From assembly GCA_002205965.3 (NCBI GenBank), contig NADL03000692.1:744001-808000 (forward strand): 64,000 nt of DNA, given 5' to 3'. This stretch comes from Kappaphycus alvarezii. Lineage: Eukaryota; Rhodophyta; Florideophyceae; Gigartinales; Solieriaceae. The notes beneath the pieces were generated by a model. The model had not been told where the DNA came from, did no database searches, and saw nothing but the letters and a program-made list of their open reading frames with translations. Shown piece by piece: positions 21,600 to 32,529 of this stretch (positions are counted from its first letter, which is position 1; each line of letters starts with the position of its first letter). The position numbers and the translations under genes are program-made.

Positions 21600-22330
21600 G
21601 TGTGCGGAAGATGGTGGGAAAGACGTGACATTTGTTCGCAGCTCAGTCGATAAAACGTTGAAGGAAACGGATGGTATCAGGGCATGCTGCTGCTATCGAG
21701 TCAAGAGCGAGGGACTGAAACTGGAAACCAAGGTCGCGTGTATCGCGGACGGGTCCAGGGAAGAGGGGACAGTTCGCCTGGACAGCTCGTGTTCCAACTT
21801 CTGAATCTTCCGGTGATATCCTTAGGCAGCGGCTCCGCTTGCGACTCCTGTCGCACTTGCGGGGAGGACATTGTAAACGGTGATGCAATGACTACGTCGT
21901 ATGCGAAGGGTTTCTCAGGAGGATCAGCGCGGGAAGCAGGAGGATGTACAAGGATGTCTCCAGCCAAAGTTCGGAACCTGGGATGAGGTCAGGAACCTCG
22001 AGCTTGGTGTCCAAACCAGCGGTGCGGAAAAGGTGATACGTCATGCCGGTGTCGACGTCCAAACTCAGGGGGGCATATGTCAGCAGCATGATCACCGTAG
22101 ACATCTGCGTTTGCTGGCAGTGGTGACAGTTCAGCGGCATCGAGTCTGTGCAGACTGGGAGACCGAGATGGTGGCGTAAAAATATGCTCCAATGGGCGGG
22201 GGAAACTTTTGTGGCAGTCTTTGGGTACACTTGAAGAAAAGTAAAGGCGCCGCTGTGTCGGAAGCGAGCCCTAGTATCTGGCGACGGGTCCTGTAAGCAT
22301 GGTGATGTCTCGGACATGGTACATCCCTCC
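21600..22330 (-). pseudogene. LINE4 C-terminal zinc/nuclease-like region
   Basis: In shifting minus-strand frames I read NADVYGDHAADICPP and RRHRHDV near 22090-22020, the position where LINE2 has its GDHLLHC and RRHDNQVT. Near 21720 comes FQFQSLALDSIAAACPD, matching FKFHPLAFDSLGA at 33.85 kb. This is the usual C-terminal layout of these LINE-like proteins. It is broken by several frameshifts. Confidence 0.6.
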
Positions 22331-22639
22331 AAAGGTCGTCCACCCAGAACTCATTGGCCCTCTCGTCATGTTGTGCCCTGTTTAGAAGTGTTTGGAGGTT
22401 GCCGGCCTTATCAACAAGGGCAGTAGGGTCGGAGGGGCAGAGATCGGTGACAAAAGGATCGCCATGGAGGCGGCGTACGAACTCGAGGAGCTGCAGTTTA
22501 GGTTGGCCAACAAAGAAGAACATCCTGCCGCATCGAGCGCGCTATCGAAGGACGACTTCAGATCGCGGCGTAGAGTACGACGCCGTGCGGAAGGGGCGGG
22601 GGCTGAATCCATGAGGCTGGCGGCAACTGTTCCGTGGAG

Positions 22640-24000
22640 GAGGGGGTCAATCAGAGAGAAAATCTGACTACCGAGGCGCATCGGAAGACACACTTGGGTC
22701 CACGCTGGGTCCGTGAGAGCGACATCATGAAGTGACTTATAGGCGGAGCGCTGCAGGTAGTCGAACTCAGCGGCAGGGTCGGAGGCGTGGTTTCAGTTTG
22801 CGAGTTTAAACGCGTGCGTGAAGCGGCATGCCGATGCACCGAGTCTGTGCATGTGGAAACGTGCCCTTGGGTCCTGGACGTGCTCGAGTAGCTCCAAGGT
22901 GCGTTGACACGCATCAACTTTGTCCCGGAGGAATGCCTTGGTGAAGGTAGCGTTTCCAATCGGGGCCCCGAGGAGATCGAGGGCGTCACCATCGCACTCG
23001 GAGAGAGGAAACTTAACCAGGAAAGCTGCTCTGTCTGAGGGCATGATGTGCGGCCAATAGATGCGGGTCTTCTGGCGATTGACGAATATGCCAAAAGCCG
23101 GGCCGTACCGGGCGAGTGACCGAAGAGCTCTTCGGAGTCCGTCCAGTGACCCCATGATCGTCCTATCATCAGCATACCACTGATTAAAGAGAATGCCGTC
23201 CTCTCCAGCTATCCGTCGGATGAATAGCTGGATAGCGAGAGAGAGAAGCAGCATGCTAACACGATCAACCTGCTCGGGAAAAACGTTTGGGTGTTTTACT
23301 GTTGGAAGATATTTCCGACCTATCCCATGGTTTTCCAGACAACCGCAATCGACTCAAAAAGGGTATACCTACAGCGTAATGGGGAAGAAACTACGCTTCC
23401 TAAAATGATACCTTCAGACCTGCTCGGTGCCCTGTGCGGTATGTAGGATCGTTCGGTCAAGGTTTGGAATAATTAGAGGAGGGTTAGTCCAACCATAAAT
23501 CATGTTAGCGAACCGCGCGATGGACGGGGAACGATATGGGAGGACGTCTAGCATTGTTTGCCTATCAACACAATTGAATGCGTTGCGGGGATCAATGAGG
23601 ACGGTGCTGACATCCGGGTCAGAGGAAACCCAGCGTAGTAATGTGCGAACATCATGAACGATGGCATCCGTACCGGCCTTGATACCGTTGGCCAGTTGGA
23701 AGGGGCCAGGAAGTCGCGGGAATCATTAATCGCCGATGGAAGTAATGTCTTCGTCAAAATGCGCCGGAGAACATATCCGACCGCAATCGACCGGATCTTC
23801 CTGGGTTTTGCCTGCAGCGGGAATGGTGTTGCAGCGGCGAGAATGGAGAGGACTGCGTCGGGAAGGTCCCCATTGCTATCCGGGTCACCAGTTTTGTTAG
23901 GACACTGAGGCCAGTGACACCTGCTTGAGGGCTGAGAGGGATCTTGCAGAGCAGGTGAAACCACAGTGAGGGCGTGCGGTCGGGGCCTGCAGTAGTGTCA
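22640..24000 (-). pseudogene. LINE4 reverse transcriptase, decayed
   Basis: Minus-strand blocks read, in order: IRSIAVGYVLRRIL near 23800; VLIDPRNAFNCVD near 23590-23560 in another frame; AQGTEQVDRVSMLLLSLAI (the GxP.S block) across 23430-23230; and the catalytic YADD within NQWYADDRTIMG near 23190-23160, followed by VNRQKTRIYWP and LGAPIGNATFTKAF. The 140-bp insert at 23278-23417 sits inside the GxP.S block; with insert and one duplication copy removed, the frame runs through. Other frame breaks show the gene is dead. Confidence 0.8.
23278..23417 (-). mobile_element. 140-bp SINE-like insertion with a 10-bp target duplication
   Basis: Flanked by ACCTGCTCGG at 23268-23277 and 23418-23427. On the minus strand it ends in aacagtaaaacacccaaacg, the tail shared with LINEs here. 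Close copies lie at 37595-37740 (plus tail) and, partial, at 10505-10600 and 37741-37805. The body shows no tRNA or 5S promoter that I can see. Confidence 0.9.
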
Positions 24001-24739
24001 CGTGTTCACGCGGGATGCAGACCATGCGACGTCGGCCTCCATGATGCGGGGGGCGGCGGAAGGGTGTCTTCGGGGAGCTGAGTCACTGGCCTTGGCGGGG
24101 AGGGCTGAAGGACCCGGAGTTGTTGTACGGTGCTCGGCAACCTACTCCGCCCGGTTGCGGTGTGCGTTATTGGCATCCTTCCAGAGGGCCCTCCATTGGG
24201 AGCCAGAAAGGGTGCGCCAAAGCCGTTGGCGCAGGGCCGCACGTTGACCTTTCTTATTGTACCAGCCTTCCTCCCTTGGCAGGTTGCGGCGCATGACTGC
24301 GGTGGGGAGCATGTGTAAGAGCAGGAATAATAGAAGGATGGTTTCGTCTCCACGTGCATTTGCTGCAGCTTTGACCAACTTGATGAAAAGTAGCACAAAC
24401 TGACTGAGGCAGCTGGGAGGGATATCTTGAAAGATATCTGCCTGGCGGTAGGGAGTGCTAAGGATGTATTGAACACTTGGTAGGGGGTAGGACGGCGGCA
24501 AGGATGTAGGGGGGTTTAACGATTGAAGTGGGAGCTAATGCTGACTTCTCGGGTGCGGCGATGTCCACAGTTGGTGTCTGTGGACGCGTAGTGATAGGTG
24601 GAACCTGAGGAAGCATAAGAGCGTCGGAAAGCGGTCCAAGGTCTGTCGTCGTCACCGGGGCCTTGGACGAAGACCGGGTCATGATAGTCTCATGGGAGTC
24701 TCTTTGTCCTTCCGTTTTCGGGAGGCGGACCTGGCAGCG

Positions 24740-25525
24740 GCGCTTGGTCACCGCCGGTGGGGAGCTCGGGATAGACCGGAGCGCGTGGGAGAGGGTGGGC
24801 CGTCCATCATGACCTTGGGTGAGGAGGTCGTGGGGCGGCGCGGCACTGCACGCTTGCTTCCCTTAGTGTGGGAAGCAGGAGTGGCGGCAAGGGCATCTGG
24901 CGGGAGAAGGCCCACAGGAGTGACCCTTTCGGCAGCCGAGGCACCAGGGGACTGGGGGGCAGGAAGGGCATGTTAGGCGGGAGAGTCCTTGCGGGGAGCG
25001 AATTGAGCGGGGGCTTTCGTGGGCTTATTAGTCCTTTGGGCTTGGGCGAGTCGGCGGGCTTCAGCAATGCCACGGGCATGGTGGAGCAGGGCAATGGCGA
25101 AGGAATTACGGATATATGGTGCCAGGCAGGAGCGGATAACCGTGTTTTGGAGGCGGTGAGCCTCTCGGCGGAGCTGGGTGACAAGGCCTTGAACGGTGAA
25201 GCCATCAAGGGCAGCCGCCGTGGCGGAGATCTCCTGCGTAGTCGTTTGGAGATCGGGGAAAGTCCTCTTGAGGTGTGAGAGTATATTGAGGACTTGTTCG
25301 CGTGCCGCAGCAGGAAATTAGAAGCACGCCCCCTTGTCAAGATGAGGCACCAACACATGCAGCGGTAGGGGAGTGTCGGAGAGTCGTGCAGCCTCACAGA
25401 TGAGACTGTGTGCCGTCTCGAAGGACAGAAAGGAATGGTCACGAGTGGGCGCGATGCCCAGGTGCAACAGGTGGGGCGCGGAGGGGGTCACCGGTCCGGA
25501 TCTCCAGTCCATGGGCCCAGACGAC
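24740..25525 (-). pseudogene. LINE4 ORF1-like protein, decayed
   Basis: A minus-strand frame with protein-like composition reads FPAAAREQVLNILSHLKRT, then QEISATAAALDGFTVQGL, then LRREAHRLQNTVIRS, then ALLHHARGIAEARRLAQAQ (about 25315-25030), and ends in a basic proline-rich part. The upstream start MDWRSGPVTP at 25512 is separated by one stop near 25320. There is no recognised domain; helix-forming with basic tails fits a nucleic-acid-binding ORF1. The longer proline-rich frame on the same strand is an out-of-frame shadow. Confidence 0.5.
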
Positions 25526-26013
25526 GGTGGATTTAGGAGATGCAGACATTGATCTTGCGAGCGCTGGCTAGGGTGGCGAGGTCAGCATCTCCCGGTTGGC
25601 CAAAGAGCTTCTGAGCTGCAGGGAGGCTTATGACTTCAGGGCTAGTACGATCTGGAATGCGTGGAAGCTGTTAGGCGCAGATTTTGTTTTTTTGTCGCCG
25701 TCATCTACAGGCCTATAGTTTACTGTACTACCTCTCCTTGTCCAAATTTGCTTATAGTTCCGGTCCTTCCTCGTCCTCCCTGAACCTCGCTTATCATTAC
25801 CGCGGTCCTCCCCAAATTTACTTCCATTTTATCTAGATATTTTTTACTGTATCTACCCCTCTGAATCGATCCCGAATCAAGTTCTTTTTCCCTTTTTGCT
25901 TACCTCCTCCTCCAAATTCGTTTTTTTTGAGAAAAAGGGCGCAAATGCACTACTACAAAGTCCCTTGCAGATTTATTTTACCTATTCCTAATCGATAGAA
26001 CCTGCCCCGGGAG

Positions 26014-26023
26014 CCTATTTAAA
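26014..26023 (+). promoter_or_regulatory. TATA-like box in the LTR
   Basis: CCTATTTAAA, about 110 bp upstream of the LTR ORF start at 26132. It is conserved in the inverted copy (33120-33129) and at 1331-1340. Confidence 0.5.
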
Positions 26024-26131
26024 CCTTTTTATTCCAAGTTTCAAACGTCCCTGATCATTTTACTCATCACTCCTCTCCCCAACACACCCAAAACACCCTC
26101 TATCCTCCGTCTACAATCATTTACAACCAAA

Positions 26132-26850
26132 ATGAGCAACCTTCGCCCCTCCGCCCCATCACTAAAAACCGCCCCTCTCGCCCCTTAAACGGCCTTGCGC
26201 TCGCAGTATATGGCCCGACGGATGCAGACGACTACCTGAGACGGCAGACTAAGAAGAAGATAATAGAATTCGTCCGCAAGCTCTTCGTCGAGGATGAGGC
26301 CGAGGAGGTACCTGAGGGTCAGGAGTGGGACATCGAGGAGGGAGCTGGGGAGACCTTTGAGGAGTGGGTAGCCCCTGGATTGGTCTATGAGGTTAATAAC
26401 GAGGAGGACGGGAGGATGAGGATGAGGATGAGGATGAAGAGGAGGATGAGGATGAGGATGAGGATGAAGAGGAGGATGAGGATGAGGATGAGGATGAGGA
26501 TGAGGATGAAGAGGAGGATGAGGATGAGGATGAGGATGAGGATGAGGATGAGAGGAGGATGAGGATGAGGATGAGGATGAAGAGGAGGAAGAGGAGGATG
26601 ACGAGGACGAGGACGAGTTGGATGAGGGAAATGGGGCATGGAAAGTGTTGTACTGGTGGGGCCTGGACTGGAGAGTATGGATCAAGTGGTGCCGACGCTG
26701 GAACCGGATGGAGATATCTTTAGTAGTTTAGATATCTCCCAGGAGGGAATAGAGAGCTGTGAGCCATTCGCAGATATTTGTGGGGACTGCTTGGACAGCA
26801 TGGATATTTTAGAGGAGTTGTTTGGATCTGATTTAGAGAATGGGAAATAA
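26132..26850 (+). pseudogene. LTR-encoded acidic protein
   Basis: Starts MSNLRPSAPSLKTAPLA, then a frameshift near 26185 into RPLNGLALAVYGPTDADDY followed by LRRQTKKKIIEFVRKLF and an acidic run (EDEAEEVPEGQEWDIEEG). A GAGGAT hexanucleotide array near 26408-26600 would encode Glu-Asp repeats, but slippage shifts the frame before and after it. The C-terminus is MDQVVPTLEPDGDIFSSLDI, then FADIC, DCLDSMDILEELFGSDLENG and a stop at 26850. No known family was recognised. The order TATA box, ORF, shared LTR 3' half, primer site, gag implies the protein would be read from the 5' leader of the genomic RNA. Confidence 0.6.
26408..26600 (+). repeat. GAGGAT/GAAGAG hexanucleotide array
   Basis: About 30 tandem gaggat units with interspersed gaagag. 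In one frame it encodes Asp/Glu, in another Arg/Met, and on the minus strand His/Pro or Ile/Leu. It is a slippage-prone acidic coding microsatellite inside the LTR ORF. Confidence 0.9.
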
Positions 26851-27289
26851 GAGGACCTCATTGATTGTTAGTTTCTTAAGTATCTTTTGTTTAGAGTATA
26901 TCATCCACACAAATTGTTTGTATGCATTTCCTGGTACCTTCTGTAGTTTTGTTCGGACTTTAGGGTTAGCCAAAAGTCTATATAAGCTGAGTAAACCGCT
27001 TCCTCATGGAGAGGTCAAGCAAGTTGGCAGACAACTTCAAGTCAAGTCCCGAGTAGTAGGAAGTTGAGAGTCAACTTCAGACCCAAGAAACCTTTTTCCT
27101 ACGCTGCCCACAGAGCATCAGTAGTAGACCTGCCCCTTTCATATTGCTTGTAGCTTCCTCAACTCTCTTCTATATACACTCCTTTTGTTCGTTCAACAAT
27201 ACCACGGTAGCACTTTTGTCGCTCGCAACACCTCCTTCTCAGGGTAATTGGTTCCCAGATCTCTTCCCCGCCGATTTATCCCTATCATT

Positions 27290-27305
27290 TGGTACTCTTG
27301 TGGAG
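27290..27305 (+). promoter_or_regulatory. Putative primer binding site of Gypsy A2
   Basis: TGGTACTCTTGTGGAG starts two bases after the LTR end. TGG complements the CCA of a tRNA 3' end. I cannot name the tRNA. Confidence 0.5.
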
Positions 27306-27376
27306 GGAGTTGCACCCGAGGTATTCGAGTTGAGCAGTCTTAGGGAACCATTCGAGGGGATTTCTTTTCTGTAATC

Positions 27377-28548
27377 ATGGATCTCAACGCTGCTCGTATA
27401 ACGTTCACAGGGGGCAAGAATGAAGACGTTGAGGAGTTTCTCTATACATATGTCAACGTTGTGATGCGTGAGAAGAGCGATGAAGAGAAGGCCGAAAGTA
27501 TCTTCGCCTATCTTATGGTGACGCAAAGCACAAATATAAGGCCAAGTTTATCAACGGGTGGTCTCTTAACGGGAATGGGCGTAACTTCGGTGAGGTATGT
27601 GAGTGGCTTGTGAAAGAATATGCTAAGGAGGTAGAACCACATGAGATGATTCGTACCGCCATAGAGGCCCGGCTCAACTTCGACGATTTGTTAAGCTCAT
27701 TGGTATACTTGTGTGATCTCTATGAAAAGGCTGGGTTCAACGCCCAAGCCAAGTACGGAATGCTGCGTAAGGCGGCGATGGGGGATAAGCGGCTCTCCGA
27801 TTTCCTCCTCATCAAGGGCCCTCACACTTTTAATGAACTGAAGGGTACCATAGTAGAATTTGTCAAAAATTCGGAGACGTTTCAGTCACTAAGTGAAATG
27901 CCGACGGAAACCCGTACATCTATGCCGATCGTACATCCTGAAAAGAATTATCAAAGGCCAGCGACTAGCGCAGCAGCATTGGAATCAGTCAGGAGCGATG
28001 TCAAAAACTTGGAAGAAAGGTTGGAAACCCGATTCGATAATCGACTTGACATGATAACCTCGCAGTTGGAAAGCCTTACTCTTACCATTAAGAAGAACCA
28101 GTCTGGGGCCCCCAAGGCCGCAGAAGTCTGTTCCTACTGTCACAAGCCTGGACACTTTGCAAATAGGTGTCCTGATAATCCACATAGAAACACTCGTTGT
28201 GGAAAGTGCGGTCGATATGGGCATCATGAAAGTAACTGCTGGTCTAAAGACAACAGAAAAGCAAATTTATCGGACGCAAGGAGCGAGTCAGGACCAGAGA
28301 TGAAAATCTTACAAAACAGAAAGGATCACAAGTTGACGGATGCCGGTAACGTATCCATCGCTGAAGAAATCAGTCAAGTCAATGTGACAAAAAGGGATGG
28401 GGAAGGGAACATTTTATCGAAGAAACCTAGGCTAGATTATGGAATGCTGGAACATATCCCAGCACCTGTACCTCCTCGAACCAAGAGGTCTGATCAAGTT
28501 GTTCCAGGAGTTGGACGTCACTCCGGCCAAGAAGACGAAAAAGAGTAA
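27377..28548 (+). pseudogene. Gypsy A2 gag with two zinc knuckles
   Basis: Starts MDLNAARITFTGGKNEDVEE at 27377. One frameshift near 27512 moves the frame into KHKYKAKFING and CEWLVKEYAKEV, which then runs to 28548. Two CCHC zinc knuckles are seen in succession near 28130-28240: CSYCHKPGHFANRC and CGKCGRYGHHESNC. A predicted coiled-coil-like stretch (SVRSDVKNLEERLETRFDN) precedes them. Role: capsid and nucleocapsid that package the element RNA. The pol frame follows after a further frame change. A single indel from an intact gag, so relatively young. Confidence 0.85.
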
Positions 28549-28769
28549 GAAATTTAAGAATATCCCAAAGGACGTACTAGAATATGTGAAGAAGTACAAT
28601 TTGGTGGCTGAGCTTGCATCAGCCCCAACTGGGATAACGTTTGGTCAACTTTTGAGGGCGACGCAGAGGACGCGAGGAAAGAACTCAAAAAAATTATCAG
28701 GTCTAATAAGTCCGCTAAGGGTAAGAAACTGTTTCTTCAATCGGCCTCGACAGCACCAAGACGTCTTAA

Positions 28770-29444
28770 ACTAGTACCAGTCAAAGTATTGGGAATGCAA
28801 ACCCAAGCTCTTTTCGATTCGGGCGCTGTTCCAAACCTTATTTCAGAAACTTTGGTGACAGATGTAGGTCTTGAAATTATTCCAACTACTCGAAGATAAC
28901 TGTGGCGGATGGAACCGTATCAAAATGCATGGGCACTGTTGACAAGGTTTCCGTGTTCTTTGGGGACTCTAAAGTTGATTTAGACTTTCTTGTCATGCCT
29001 GATCTCCCTTTCGATGCAATCATTGGCTGCCCTACCATGGAAAGACTAGGGACCTGCATTGACTTGGGCAACCAAATCGTTTCAGTTAATGTTGACGGCA
29101 GAACCGTGAAGATGCCCCTGGATTTCGACAAAAGCACACATCCGGTAGATTTGAAAGAAACGGACAGTGAAGATTTCACTTCTAGCTATGACAGCGAAGA
29201 TTTCGAACCAACTAACACTTTCGGAAGTGGAGAAGGGTACGCTCGGGGGATACTGAACATGGCATGGGATGATTATGATTCTGGGTTTGAAACAGATGAA
29301 GACTGGAATTCTAGGGTAGGTGTGACACCTGAATGTGTTTCTTTTTGCGATAATATCGAATCAAAGGACGGAATTCGGAGCATGAAAGAGATTACAATTG
29401 CAAGGAAAACAGGAATATATCGGATTCCATATCTGAAGATGTGA
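28770..29444 (+). pseudogene. Gypsy A2 aspartic protease and linker
   Basis: The active-site block ALFDSGAVPNLIS (DSGA) lies near 28807-28845. A frameshift near 28897 leads into MADGTVSKCMGTVDKV and then DLDFLVMPDLPFDAIIGCP, the second conserved retropepsin block. An acidic linker follows to a stop at 29444, where the RT frame overlaps. The upstream segment 28439-28774 (KFKNIPKDVLEYVKKYN) is probably part of the same polyprotein. Role: processing of the gag-pol precursor. Confidence 0.8.
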
Positions 29445-30652
29445 GCACGCCGGAAAAGGTCCTTCAAAATATTGAGGTTGAGAATCAAGAAGAAAAAGGG
29501 CGCCAAATGGCAGAAATCCAAGGAAAAGTGCAGCACCTTCCCGCCGCCGCCTCACTGAAAATATCCGACATGTTAGCATCTTCCGAAGTAATTGCATGGA
29601 GTGTATCAGATTTAAGACAAGCAAGTGTACCGGTCACTCACTCATTTGAACTTACCGATACTCAACCAATTTACCACAGGCCTAGACGTCAACCGCCAAA
29701 ATATGACCAATTTATCTCAGAGAATGTTACAAGTATGCTGGAAAATGATATTATTCGGCCAGTTTCATCCCCATGGTCATTTCCAGTTGTGATAGCACCA
29801 AAGAAAGATGGAAAACTTCGCTTTTGCGTCGATTACCGACAGCTGAACCAGAGAATGATACCCGATCGATTTCCGATTCCAAACATGGAAGAAATCCTCG
29901 AGGACTTGAAGGACGGGAGATACTTCACCTCAATTGATCTTTACACTGGTTATTGGCAGATTCCATTAGATGAAAAATGTAAGGAAATAACAACTTTTAC
30001 CAGCAAAGCCGGTACATTCAGGTTCGAAGTGATGCCTTTTGGTCTCATGAATGCCCCAGCTACATTCCAAAGAATGATGAACGAGGTTTTGAAAGGACTT
30101 TCATTTGCAAGAGTTTATATCGATGATGTGGTGATATTCTCAAAAACCTTGGATCAGCACATATCGCATGTCAAGACTGTGGTGGAGAGAATAGATGCGT
30201 ACAGCCTGAAAATTAAGTTATGCAAATGCTTCTTTGCGAAAACGTCTATCCAATTACTCGGTCATATCGTCGATCAAGAGGGAATTAAAGTGGATCCAGA
30301 GAAAACGAAAAAAATCAAGTTGGCACCCAGGCCCGCTTCAAAGACGGAGGTTCGAAGCTTCTTAGGACTGGCCTCATATTACAGAAGATTTATCAAAGAT
30401 TTCGCCAAAACTGCAGCACCGTTACATGCCAGCACTACGAAGAACGGAAATTTTTACTGGAACAAGGAAATGCAGACTGCATTTGAGGAGCTTAAAGATA
30501 AGCTATGTGTCCCCCAGTGCTCATGTATCCAGATTTCAAGAGACCATTTGTTGTGGAGACAGATGCCTCAGAACGGTCTTTGGGTGCCATTTTGTCCCAA
30601 AAAGACGAAAACGGAAGACTACACCCTGTTCAATTCGCAAGTCGCACTCTGA
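29441..30652 (+). pseudogene. Gypsy A2 reverse transcriptase
   Basis: A long clean frame (403 codons) with the Ty3/Gypsy RT series: SPWSFPVVIAPKKDGKLRFC, VDYRQLNQRMIPDRFPIPNM, FTSIDLYTGYWQIPL, FEVMPFGLMNAPATFQRMM, ARVYIDDVVIFS with the catalytic YIDD, and FLGLASYYRRFIKDFAKTAA. The true frame ends near 30510; a one-base shift there moves into RNase H, so the last residues up to 30652 are out of frame. It copies the genomic RNA into cDNA. All catalytic motifs are intact. Confidence 0.92.
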
Positions 30653-32070
30653 ATGATGCGGAAAAGAGATACTCAGTCTGCGAGAAAGAAGCGCTAGCTG
30701 TCGTCTTCGCACTGAAAAAGTTTCGTGTTTACCTTTTATCACTCGAGAAATTTGTCTTGATAACTGATCACCAGGCACTTAAGACAGCATTCCAAAAGAA
30801 AGATGTACATCACCGCTTGGCCCGATGGCTCGACATTTTCGCAGAATATCGGTTTGAAATTGTGTATAGGCCCGGACGCAATAATCAGCCTGCCGATTAC
30901 CTATCCTGCTTGAGGGATCCATTGATTCCAAATGAAAAAGCTTCCGAAGACATCGTCGGAGTTGCCGAAGTTCAAGTGCCGATCGATAACGAGTACGAAG
31001 CTTATATTCACGGACTTCTTAAATTCCTTGATGGACTAGAAATGAGAAAGGTTGATCTCGAACACAGAAATTGGGTACGCAGGAACCAAAAGGCCTTTAC
31101 ATTGTGGAATGGGAAACTCTTCCGGCACACTAAAGCCGGTCCCCGACTAGTGGCCCCTTTGAAAGAAAGAATGAAGATCTTGAGGACTTTCCATGATGAG
31201 CTAGGGCATTGGGATCTCGAAACAACCAAAAAATTCGTAACTGAGAGATTCTGGTGGCCCAGTATCCATAAGGACGTCTATAATTTCGTGAAAAGCTGTG
31301 ACAACTGTCAAAAATTCACTCCGATACGAAAGTATAAGACAACCCTAAGCTTCCCAGTTTCCGCTCTCTTTGAAACCTTCTCAATTGACTTTGCCGGCCC
31401 ATTCAAGGAAACCTCTTCCGGAAACAAATACCTCCTTATAGGGGTGGAACATCTTACTGGATGGCCAATAGCAGTTGCAGTTGAGGAGGCCAATGCTGAG
31501 GTGGTCCTGAGATTCATCGAAAAAGAAATAATTGAACCGTTTGGTCTTCCAAAAAGGATCATCTCAGATACCGCCCTTTGTTTTACTGCAACTTCACTGC
31601 TTCATTTCTTGGAAGAGAAGGGGATTCAGCTGAAGACAGTTCTCGCATACGCTCCTATGTCAAACGGTAAAGCGGAGAGGATGGTTGGAACCATCAAACG
31701 AGCAATATCGAAAACTATGTCGAAGAATGAAATCCAGTGGGAAGATGCCTTACCAAAAGTGTTATACGGCTATCGTCGAAGAAGAGGAAGAAGCGGACGG
31801 TCACTATTCGAGCTAATGTACGGAAGGGCTCCTAGAATGTTACAGAGAGACATGGAAACAAATATTATCGATGAAGAGAGTAGAGAAGTCGAACTACTGG
31901 CCACTGAAGGCGGGAGATCACACCGCCCGCTAACACAGACAAGAAATAAGAATGAAGAGCCTCCAGTCCAAACCTTTTCAGTCGGCTCTAAAGTACTTGT
32001 AGTACATGGGAAAGCAATGCAGCAGGCTGTGAAGTGGCCGGCCTTCCAAACAAAGCTCTCCATCTCATAA
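30505..32070 (+). pseudogene. Gypsy A2 RNase H and integrase
   Basis: RNase H: VETDASERSLGAILSQ, YSVCEKEALAVVFALKKF, and TDHQAL (about residues 16-95). Integrase: HHCC zinc domain with FHDELGH and CDNCQKF; core with FSIDFAGPF (D), IISDTALCF (D) and SNGKAERMVGTIKR (E). The C-terminus ends VGSKVLVVHGKAMQQAVKWP at a stop at 32070. The second core motif lacks the usual Asn-Gly after Asp. Compared with the decayed copy A1, which has about 1.2 kb more after this point, the element is cut just downstream by an inverted LTR. No chromodomain is visible. Confidence 0.9.
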
Positions 32071-32529
32071 CGTATGTTTTGCAGGCTATAAAAGTGCTAC
32101 CGTATTATCGTTGCGGGATCAGGAAATGATCATCATACAGGTGAGGGACCAAAGGTCTACAAGAGTGTTCAGGAGAGGCAGGCTCTACCACCTACTCCCA
32201 GTAACATAAAGTAATAAGAACGCTTACTGGGTCTGAAGCTGACTGTCAACTTCCTAACTACTTGGGAATTGACTTGAAGTTCTCTGGCAACTTGCTTGAC
32301 CTCCACAAGGGGAAGCAGTTTACTCAGCTTTTACAGACTTCTTTTTGCTACCCCTAGGGTCATGGCAAAACCATACTAAAATATCATAAAGTTCAAAGAA
32401 GTAACTTATGTGGATGTGAGAGTCCCGATAAAAGATACTTAAAATATTCTAAATAGACGCGGAAATGATTCGAGTCCTTACAATTTCAATTTCTGACACC
32501 AGATCCAAACAAATTATCCAAAATATCCG

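Larger units (their letters stand above)
21240..25530 (-). mobile_element. LINE4, near full length, decayed
   Basis: Reading on the minus strand, this element has an ORF1-like part (25525-24740), a reverse transcriptase part (about 24400-22640), a C-terminal zinc/nuclease-like part (about 22330-21600) and a 3' region to about 21240. The 3' region resembles 33500-33735, which also follows a matching C-terminal piece. Two later inserts with target duplications split it (21428-21494 and 23278-23417). All coding parts have frame breaks. Confidence 0.7.
25700..27287 (+). repeat. 5' LTR of Gypsy A2
   Basis: It ends CCTATCA at 27287, two bases before a plausible primer binding site. It carries a TATA-like box (26014), the acidic ORF (26132-26850), and a 3' part shared with all other Gypsy-A LTRs here (caagttggcagacaacttca, ccacggtagcacttttgtcg). 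The inverted copy at 32085-33400 matches back to about 25800. The 5' end is not defined; no TGATA start was found where expected. Confidence 0.75.

Noticed and set aside
24807-25442. Minus-strand 211-codon proline/serine-rich frame
   Set aside because: Out of frame with the protein-like reading QEISATAAALDG...; low-complexity shadow.
26185-26685. Minus-strand His/Pro-rich 166-codon frame
   Set aside because: Shadow of the GAGGAT array and the plus-strand LTR ORF; its composition is fully explained by the hexanucleotide.
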